5,158 bases of DNA. Origin: an uncultured Clostridia bacterium. Lineage in GTDB: Bacteria > Bacillota > Clostridia > Oscillospirales > Ruminococcaceae. The position numbers were made by a program, and so were the translations under genes. This document shows positions 1 to 4,313 of this stretch, in pieces. The stretch is taken from contig CAMVBT010000195.1 of NCBI GenBank assembly GCA_947165805.1, positions 1-5,158 of the forward strand, read 5' to 3'. The first letter of the stretch is position 1. Each line of letters opens with the position of its first letter. Under the pieces are notes generated by a model. It had not been told where the DNA came from, made no database searches, and was given only the letters and a program-made list of their open reading frames with translations.

Positions 1-1
1 C

Positions 2-625
2 GCGCCTCCGCGCAGCCCGAATAACGTTCAGGTGCCGAACCGCACCGCTGATATCCGCAGCGCGGTACAGCAGTTCGACCCGTCGTTCAGCAGCGAACAG
101 ATGCTCACTTTCGCGAAGGATACCTTCATCGCAGTGCAGAACGCGTGGTGCGCGAAGGACCTTGAGCCTGTGCGCGGCCTTATGCACAACAACCTGTTCA
201 ATACCACGAGCAGGCAGATACAGGCGAAGATCGAACAGCACGTCACATACCATTATGAGAACTACACGTTCAATAACGTTTATCTGACGAGTTACGTCCG
301 CGACAGCGAGTATGAGTACATTACGGTTTATCTGAACACCCAGTACATCGACTATCAGACCGACGACAACACCGGAGCGGTCATAAAGGGCGACAAGACC
401 ACGATGTGGAAGATGCGCTATCTGATGAAGTTCATGCGCAGCAGGGGCGGCTCATCGGAGCAGCCGAAGACCTGCCCGAACTGCGGGGCTCCGCTGGATA
501 TGGCAAGCACCGGCAAGTGCGTGTACTGCGGCTCTACGGTCACAACGAGCAGCTTCGGCTGGATACTCAGCGATTTCACCACCGTCCGCAGCGACACCAA
601 GGACGACGGCATCAGACTTCAATAA
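2..625 (+). CDS. TIM44-like domain protein with C-terminal zinc ribbon (5' end missing)
   Basis: The frame is open from base 2 to the TAA at 623-625, giving 207 residues with no start inside the window. A GTG at 32 lies in frame, but no Shine-Dalgarno precedes it and the frame continues upstream, so the gene almost certainly begins outside. Residues about 20-150 have the pattern of bacterial TIM44-like (Tim44/calcium-binding mitoribosomal) domains: an Ala/Gln-rich helix with FIAVQNAWCAKDLEPVR, then a Tyr-rich beta section. A treble Cys pair follows: CPNC at 158-161 and CVYC at 173-176, a rubredoxin-type zinc ribbon of four cysteines. In Firmicutes, related proteins usually carry a Gly-rich or membrane segment before this domain; that part would lie upstream and cannot be seen. 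The exact function of bacterial members is not established; membrane-associated protein handling is only suggested by the mitochondrial namesake. The family call is from recognition of the pattern, without a profile search. Confidence 0.8.
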   Translation, partial: APPRSPNNVQVPNRTADIRSAVQQFDPSFSSEQMLTFAKDTFIAVQNAWCAKDLEPVRGLMHNNLFNTTSRQIQAKIEQHVTYHYENYTFNNVYLTSYVRDSEYEYITVYLNTQYIDYQTDDNTGAVIKGDKTTMWKMRYLMKFMRSRGGSSEQPKTCPNCGAPLDMASTGKCVYCGSTVTTSSFGWILSDFTTVRSDTKDDGIRLQ

Positions 626-630
626 TACGG

Positions 631-668
631 GACGTCCTCTCCGTACAGCGGGGAGGGCGTTTTCTTGC
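631..668 (+). terminator. Intrinsic terminator after the TIM44-like gene
   Basis: A 12-13 bp stem pairs 631-643 with 649-661 around a 5-nt loop (TACAG). It includes three G-U type pairs and no unpaired bases in the core. A T-rich run with interruptions (TTTCTTGCGTTTT) follows. The hairpin begins six bases after the stop codon, so it should end the upstream transcript and insulate the next promoter. Confidence 0.82.
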
Positions 669-676
669 GTTTTGGT

Positions 677-694
677 TAAAATTGATAATTGATT
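677..694 (+). promoter_or_regulatory. AT-rich tandem 7-mer upstream of the -35 (possible UP element)
   Basis: AATTGAT occurs twice in direct tandem at 680-686 and 687-693, inside an AT-rich block. With a transcription start predicted near 742, it sits about 50-62 bases upstream. That is the region where RNA polymerase alpha subunits contact UP elements. It could equally be a chance AT-rich stretch or an operator half-site pair. The placement is seen directly; the role is inference. Confidence 0.3.
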
Positions 695-706
695 GTCCGG
701 AAAACA

Positions 707-735
707 TTGACAACCTGTGGGATATGTGATATAAT
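707..735 (+). promoter_or_regulatory. Consensus sigma-A promoter for the surface protein gene
   Basis: TTGACA at 707-712 and TATAAT at 730-735 are both exact consensus hexamers, separated by exactly 17 bases. A TG dinucleotide at 727-728 adds an extended -10. Transcription should begin near 742. This is as close to the housekeeping consensus as a natural promoter gets, and it predicts strong basal expression of the surface protein unless something represses it. Confidence 0.93.
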
Positions 736-741
736 ACGAAT

Positions 742-807
742 ACAAGATGTTGTGGAGAACAGGCTCCGCAGCACGGATATCCCCGCAGGCGCGGAAATTT
801 TGGGATG
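742..807 (+). promoter_or_regulatory. Structured 5' leader of the surface protein mRNA (candidate)
   Basis: About 80 nt separate the predicted transcription start from the start codon. A 7-bp hairpin pairs 751-757 with 764-770 around the loop AACAGG, with one G-U pair. Its 3' arm can instead pair with 791-795 (TCCGC with GCGGA). A second helix is possible from CCGC at 783-786 with GCGG at 791-794, extended by ATCC/GGAT at 779-782 and 803-806. The pairings at 764-770 and 791-795 exclude one another. I do not recognise a known riboswitch class here; it does not match the c-di-GMP-I core as I know it. It may simply be a stabilising leader. Confidence 0.35.
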
Positions 808-813
808 AAAGGA
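808..813 (+). promoter_or_regulatory. Ribosome binding site fixing the surface protein start at 822
   Basis: AAAGGA sits 8 nt before the ATG at 822. The longer reading frame from the ATG at 747 would begin only about five bases after the predicted transcription start and has no such site. The codons from 822 also open a textbook signal peptide. This decides the start. Confidence 0.85.
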
Positions 814-821
814 TAATTGGT

Positions 822-2831
822 ATGAAACGAACAAGAACAAAATTATTGAGCTTGTTCCTGTCGGTATGCATGGTAGTTATGTGCATGGCAGGAATGAGCG
901 TCACGGCAAGCGCGGACGATCTGTATGAGTCGTTTACGACAAACACAGGAGATAGCACCTATACAGGAGAACATTTCACCATTTCGGTGAATTCTGCGGG
1001 TGATTCAGACGGCTTCGTCTTAAAGTCACTTACGGGCCTGACTGCAACTATTTCCGCCAAAAACGGTGAAACAATAACCAAGCTGGAAGTGACAAAAGGT
1101 TGTTATGAGACTAATGATATAACCTGTTCTGACGGTACTAAATCTGTCAGCGGAGATGTTGCAACATTTACAAATGTGAATAAATCATCTGTAACGCTCG
1201 GCGGTTCAGACACCGTACAAGTAAAGGCAGTCAAGGTTTACTACACTGACAGCACCCCCGCACAGCCGCCGGTGACCGTTTTGCCCAACGCTGACGCGGG
1301 AGACGTAATCATGGATTATGATTCGGACTTGGGTTTCTGGATTTGTGATGCCGTTCCGGCATCAGGCTATACGTTCGTAAAATGGACTTATTCCGATAAC
1401 AATTCCGGTCAAACGAAAGAATCGACGAACGATCTTTTTTATTATTATACCGATTTGTATTCAAATCTGACCGCAGTCTTTGAGTCTGACACCCCCGCAC
1501 AGCCGACGGTGACTGTTTCGCCCAACGCTGACGCGGGAAGCATAACCTATAATTATAATCAGGAAAGTTCTCAATGGGAGCTTACCGCCGTACCGGCAAC
1601 GGGTTATAAGTTCGTTCACTGGGCATATTTTGAGGGCGAAGGGCATGCCCCGGAGCCTTCCACATCAACGGATGAAACTCTCATAGTCACTGATGATATG
1701 GAGGATCTGACTGCGTACTTTGAGGCGGTCACTGAAGCTGACGAGATCGACATTTCCGAGGGTACGGTAACTGTTGACGTTTCAAGCCAGTCTGTGACAG
1801 TAACGGTTGACGGACAGATCGTTCCCGCAAGCGAATATCACGTTATTTTCTTCACCTACGAAGAGATCGACGGCGGCGAGAGCGTTGAAAGAGTCGGCGC
1901 CGAATTCCCGACAGCGGAAGGTACTTATATAGCTGCCGTTGTCGCAAACGATGACAGCGAGCTCTATACGGGCGAGAACAGAAGTAAGCCGTTCACGGTA
2001 TCCGGATACAAGCCCGAGCCCACACCCACACCCACACCCTCCGGAATTATCCAAACTCCCACATATCCCGGCAAGCCCGCAGGTTCTCCTGCGGCAGACA
2101 ATCCTCCCGCACCGCAGACAGGTGACGATGACGAGCCCGAAACAGCAGGCGGCGTCAAGGACGTAACGAACACCGACGAGAACGTAGGCGGCGCATTCAT
2201 CGACGAAGAGCTTGCAGACCTGGTTGACGCAGTTCTCGACGAAGAGACAAAGGCAGCTATCGCAAACGGCGAGAGCGTAGAAATCTATCTGACAGTTACA
2301 GACGGCGAATACAGCGAAGCCGAAGCCGCACTCGCGGAGAAGCTCGGCTACACAGTCGGCAAGTTCCTCGACATCAGCCTTTATGTAAAGAACGGCGATG
2401 TTGTTACACAGGTAGACGAGACCGGAATGATAAAGGTATCCATTGAGCTTCCCGAGGAGCTTAAAAATACCGACCCCGACGTTCTCCGCAGATTCGCGGT
2501 ACTCCGTATTCACAACGGCGTAGTTCAGATACTTACAACAGAATACGACCCCGAAACAAACATACTGTCGTTCCTGACAGACAGATTCTCCAGCTACATC
2601 ATCGCGTTCGTAGATGAAGCTATCGCAGAACCCGACCCCGACACAGTCATCGACGAAGACGACGACGACACGGAAGAAGTCGAGGTTGACGCAGACACGG
2701 ACAAGGCAGAAGACGCTCCCGCAGTTGTTGACGCAGGCGAGACCAACCCGCACACAGGCGTTACAGCAGACGCGTTCGCACTCGTTCTGCTCGCAGGCGC
2801 GGTAATGTTCGTATCGAGAAAGAGAAAGTAA
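822..2831 (+). CDS. Secreted, sortase-anchored multidomain surface protein with InlB-type repeats
   Basis: The 669-residue product starts with a signal peptide: Lys/Arg-rich N-terminus, hydrophobic residues 8-27, probable cleavage after ASA at 29-31. Residues 34-143 form a beta-rich region of unrecognised family, with Cys94 and Cys102 close enough for a disulphide. Residues 145-223 and 224-303 are two repeats with the pattern A-V-P-A-x-G-Y-x-F-V-x-W and a closing L-T-A-x-F-E, typical of InlB B-repeat/Flg_new_2 modules. About 305-394 is an Ig-like beta segment, followed by a Thr-Pro linker (398-406). Residues about 454-602 resemble a wall-proximal domain common in clostridial surface proteins, ending in an F-S-S-Y-I-I-A-F strand. 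An Asp/Glu-rich stretch follows. The tail is NPHTG (642-646), a hydrophobic segment and RKRK at the very end: a sorting signal. The expected role is display on the cell wall for adhesion or substrate contact. The ligand is unknown and no catalytic motif is visible. It is monocistronic, with its own promoter and terminator. Confidence 0.9.
   Translation: MKRTRTKLLSLFLSVCMVVMCMAGMSVTASADDLYESFTTNTGDSTYTGEHFTISVNSAGDSDGFVLKSLTGLTATISAKNGETITKLEVTKGCYETNDITCSDGTKSVSGDVATFTNVNKSSVTLGGSDTVQVKAVKVYYTDSTPAQPPVTVLPNADAGDVIMDYDSDLGFWICDAVPASGYTFVKWTYSDNNSGQTKESTNDLFYYYTDLYSNLTAVFESDTPAQPTVTVSPNADAGSITYNYNQESSQWELTAVPATGYKFVHWAYFEGEGHAPEPSTSTDETLIVTDDMEDLTAYFEAVTEADEIDISEGTVTVDVSSQSVTVTVDGQIVPASEYHVIFFTYEEIDGGESVERVGAEFPTAEGTYIAAVVANDDSELYTGENRSKPFTVSGYKPEPTPTPTPSGIIQTPTYPGKPAGSPAADNPPAPQTGDDDEPETAGGVKDVTNTDENVGGAFIDEELADLVDAVLDEETKAAIANGESVEIYLTVTDGEYSEAEAALAEKLGYTVGKFLDISLYVKNGDVVTQVDETGMIKVSIELPEELKNTDPDVLRRFAVLRIHNGVVQILTTEYDPETNILSFLTDRFSSYIIAFVDEAIAEPDPDTVIDEDDDDTEEVEVDADTDKAEDAPAVVDAGETNPHTGVTADAFALVLLAGAVMFVSRKRK
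1254..1490 (+). repeat. InlB/Flg_new_2-type repeat, copy 1
   Basis: This encodes residues 145-223, 79 codons from TPAQPP to FESD. It aligns with the next unit: both share TPAQP, VTV, PNADAG, the AVPA-x-GY-x-FV-x-W core and a final LTA-x-FE. At DNA level the first 49 bases (1253-1301) match 1490-1538 at 46 positions, whereas the later part has diverged strongly. Confidence 0.88.
1491..1730 (+). repeat. InlB/Flg_new_2-type repeat, copy 2
   Basis: This encodes residues 224-303, one residue longer than copy 1 in the variable loop before LTAYFEA. It lies directly against copy 1 with no linker other than the shared TPAQP start. Such modules fold as small beta units that act as spacers or ligand-binding stalks in Firmicute surface proteins. 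Confidence 0.87.
2745..2828 (+). other. Sortase cell-wall sorting signal (NPHTG, hydrophobic span, RKRK tail)
   Basis: Residues 642-646 read NPHTG. About 17 hydrophobic residues follow (roughly 648-664), then the charged tail RKRK at 666-669 immediately before the stop. This tripartite order is diagnostic of sortase substrates. The motif departs from canonical LPXTG at its first position (N for L). The cognate sortase is not in the window. Confidence 0.88.
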
Positions 2832-2858
2832 AATATCCTCCCGTATAACATGATACAG

Positions 2859-2896
2859 CTCCCCCGGCAGGCTCTCTGCCGGGGGAGTCCTTTTTT
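2859..2896 (+). terminator. Strong intrinsic terminator after the surface protein gene
   Basis: A perfect 12-bp stem pairs 2859-2870 with 2876-2887. It has five consecutive C-G pairs and a 5-nt loop (GCTCT). The sequence TCC and six T residues follow. It should stop nearly all transcription from the consensus promoter before the CBS-moxR operon. Confidence 0.95.
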
Positions 2897-2908
2897 GACT
2901 TCCGGCTC

Positions 2909-2937
2909 TTGATTATTTTTGTATTATGTGCTATAAT
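2909..2937 (+). promoter_or_regulatory. Sigma-A promoter with extended -10 for the CBS-MoxR-DUF58 operon
   Basis: TATAAT at 2932-2937 is an exact -10, preceded by TG at 2929-2930 as an extended -10. At exactly 17 bases upstream, TTGATT (2909-2914) matches the -35 consensus at four of six positions. The predicted start of transcription is near 2944, leaving a leader of about 30 nt. It lies directly downstream of the terminator, as expected for an independent unit. Confidence 0.85.
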
Positions 2938-2963
2938 ATATTTTGTATATTCTGCAAACAAAC

Positions 2964-2970
2964 GGAGGTG
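2964..2970 (+). promoter_or_regulatory. Ribosome binding site fixing the CBS protein start at 2974
   Basis: GGAGGTG lies just upstream of the ATG at 2974, with 5 nt between GGAGG and the start. The earlier in-frame ATG at 2926 lies inside the promoter, before the predicted transcription start. It therefore cannot be used from this promoter. Confidence 0.9.
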
Positions 2971-2973
2971 CCC

Positions 2974-3384
2974 ATGAACCTGCTTTTCCTTCTGCGTCCC
3001 AAGGACGAGACCGTTTACATAACATCTGCCGCGACGGTGCGGCAGGGACTTGAAAAAATGTGCGCCCACGGCTATACCGCCGTTCCCGTGATAGACAGCG
3101 CGGGCGAGTATGTCGGCACCGTGAGTGAGGGCGACTTTCTGTGGGCAATGTGCGGGCGCGGCTCGCTGAAAGAGCTCGAAAAGCTCTCCGTTTCGGAGAT
3201 ACTGCGCGAAAAGCGCGACAAGGCAGTTCCGGTAAGCGCCGGAATGGACGAGCTCCTGCTGCTTATAATGGAGCAGAACTTCGTCCCCGTAACCGACGAC
3301 CGCGGCAAGTTCATAGGCATAGTGACCCGCCGCGATATAATAAAATATTTCTACGACAAGGAACATAAGGAGAACGGAGAATGA
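2974..3384 (+). CDS. Small tandem CBS-domain (Bateman) protein, probable nucleotide sensor
   Basis: The 136-residue product is almost entirely a CBS pair with no attached enzyme or transporter domain. CBS1 covers about residues 8-58, with GYTAVPVID and the signature G48-x-V-S51-x-x-D54. CBS2 covers about 70-127, with FVPVTD and G115-x-V-T118-x-x-D121. In this family the G-x-V-[ST]-x-x-D element binds the ribose and phosphate of adenine nucleotides such as AMP, ATP or c-di-AMP. Both copies are intact. There is no signal peptide or membrane segment, so it should be cytosolic. It is the first gene of the operon and overlaps the MoxR gene by ATGA at 3381-3384, which implies coupled translation and a functional link. 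In size and layout it recalls the stand-alone CBS regulators CbpB/DarB, but I could not test that. The ligand and target are inferred. Confidence 0.9.
   Translation: MNLLFLLRPKDETVYITSAATVRQGLEKMCAHGYTAVPVIDSAGEYVGTVSEGDFLWAMCGRGSLKELEKLSVSEILREKRDKAVPVSAGMDELLLLIMEQNFVPVTDDRGKFIGIVTRRDIIKYFYDKEHKENGE
3367..3372 (+). promoter_or_regulatory. Ribosome binding site of the MoxR gene inside the CBS gene
   Basis: AAGGAG sits 8 nt before the ATG at 3381, within the last codons of the CBS gene. Together with the 4-base ATGA overlap, it indicates that ribosomes finishing the CBS protein can load directly onto the MoxR start. Confidence 0.75.
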
Positions 3385-4304
3385 ACCCTAAGATCCAGCT
3401 TCTCACCGAAAATATCGAAAGATCGATCATAGGCAAGCGCGAGGTGATCCTGAAGCTCATGGCGGCGCTGCTCTCGGGAGGCCACGTTCTTATCGAGGAC
3501 GTGCCCGGAGTCGGCAAGACCCGCCTCGTTACGGCGCTGTCCGAAAGCGTGAGCGGAACGTGCAGCCGCATACAGTTCACACCCGACCTGATGCCGTCGG
3601 ATATCACGGGCTTTACGATGATAAACCCGAAGACCGGAGAGTCGGAGTTCCGACCCGGCGCTGCGATGTGCAACTTCCTGCTGGCGGACGAGATCAACCG
3701 CGCCTCCCCGAAGGCGCAGTCGGCTCTGCTCGAGGTAATGGAGGAGCTCCAGATAAGCGCGGACGGCGTGACGCATAAGCTTCCCGTGCCGTTCATGGCG
3801 CTGGCTACACAGAACCCCGTCGAGACATACGGAACATATCACCTGCCCGAGGCGCAGATGGACAGATTCATGCTCAAGGTCTCCATAGGCTACCCCGCGC
3901 CGGAGGACGAGATAAAGCTGCTGGGCGGCGGCTTCGGAAAGGCCGTGAAGCTCGAGCCGGTCATGGAGCTTTCCGACATAGTCGAGCTGCGGCGTCAGGC
4001 CGAGGCAGTCCGCGTGACGGACAGCGTAAAGCGCTATATACTCGGCATAGTCACAGCCACCCGCGAGAGCGAATACACTCTGCTCGGCGCAAGTCCCCGC
4101 GGCAGCATAGCGCTTTATTCGGCGGCGAAATCCTTCGCTCTGATAAGCGGCAGGGACTTCGCGGTGCCGGAGGACGTAAAGACGATGGCAGTCGAGGTGC
4201 TCGCCCACAGGCTCATGCTCTCGCCGAAGGGCAAGTCACAGTTCGGAAACGCCGAGGCCGCTATGGCGGATATCCTCGCAAAGACGCCCGTTCCGGCGGA
4301 ATAA
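3381..4304 (+). CDS. MoxR-family AAA+ ATPase
   Basis: The 307-residue product is of normal length for MoxR ATPases. The Walker A is PGVGKT at 42-47 within IEDVPGVGKT. Walker B is LLADEINRA with D103 and E104. Sensor 1 is N145 in ATQNP. R162 in QMDRF is the likely arginine finger, and the sensor 2 arginine is R240 in GASPRGS. All catalytic elements are present, so it should hydrolyse ATP, probably as a hexameric ring in the cytosol. Family members act as chaperone-like partners of proteins with VWA or DUF58 domains. Here the DUF58 gene follows at once. The start ATG overlaps the upstream CBS stop, has AAGGAG 8 nt before it, and gives the usual N-terminus with the I-I-G-K-R motif. Its substrate cannot be read from the sequence. 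Confidence 0.97.
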   Translation: MNPKIQLLTENIERSIIGKREVILKLMAALLSGGHVLIEDVPGVGKTRLVTALSESVSGTCSRIQFTPDLMPSDITGFTMINPKTGESEFRPGAAMCNFLLADEINRASPKAQSALLEVMEELQISADGVTHKLPVPFMALATQNPVETYGTYHLPEAQMDRFMLKVSIGYPAPEDEIKLLGGGFGKAVKLEPVMELSDIVELRRQAEAVRVTDSVKRYILGIVTATRESEYTLLGASPRGSIALYSAAKSFALISGRDFAVPEDVKTMAVEVLAHRLMLSPKGKSQFGNAEAAMADILAKTPVPAE

Positions 4305-4313
4305 CATTTATAT

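Noticed and set aside
32..34. GTG as a true start of the TIM44-like gene
   Set aside because: The frame is open further upstream to the window edge and no ribosome site precedes 32, so the gene is treated as truncated by the window.
406..729. Alternative plus-strand frame of 107 codons across the end of the first gene
   Set aside because: It is a frame-shifted shadow of the TIM44-like gene that runs through the terminator and the promoter. It has no start signals or recognisable motif.
747..821. Upstream ATG extending the surface protein by 25 residues
   Set aside because: It begins about five bases after the predicted transcription start, lacks a ribosome site, and would bury the signal peptide. 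AAAGGA before 822 marks the real start.
742..821. Leader as a c-di-GMP-I, SAM or cobalamin riboswitch
   Set aside because: The leader is too short for SAM or cobalamin aptamers, and I do not find the conserved c-di-GMP-I core. Only an unclassified structured leader is supported.
2021..2039. Short tandem CACCCA run as a microsatellite or CRISPR-like repeat
   Set aside because: It encodes the Thr-Pro linker of the surface protein. Three short units in a coding frame are ordinary for such linkers, though slippage is possible.
1782..2753. Long open frame (323 codons) on the minus strand
   Set aside because: It lies wholly antisense to the surface protein gene. The translation is Cys/Val-rich without domains, and it results from the narrow GNC/GAN codon choice of the sense strand.
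2926..2973. Upstream ATG extending the CBS protein by 16 residues
   Set aside because: The codons overlap the -10 hexamer. GGAGGTG before 2974 is decisive.
3351..4208. Open frame of 285 codons on the minus strand
   Set aside because: It is antisense to the well-conserved MoxR gene. Its translation shows no recognisable motif and no promoter or ribosome site supports it.
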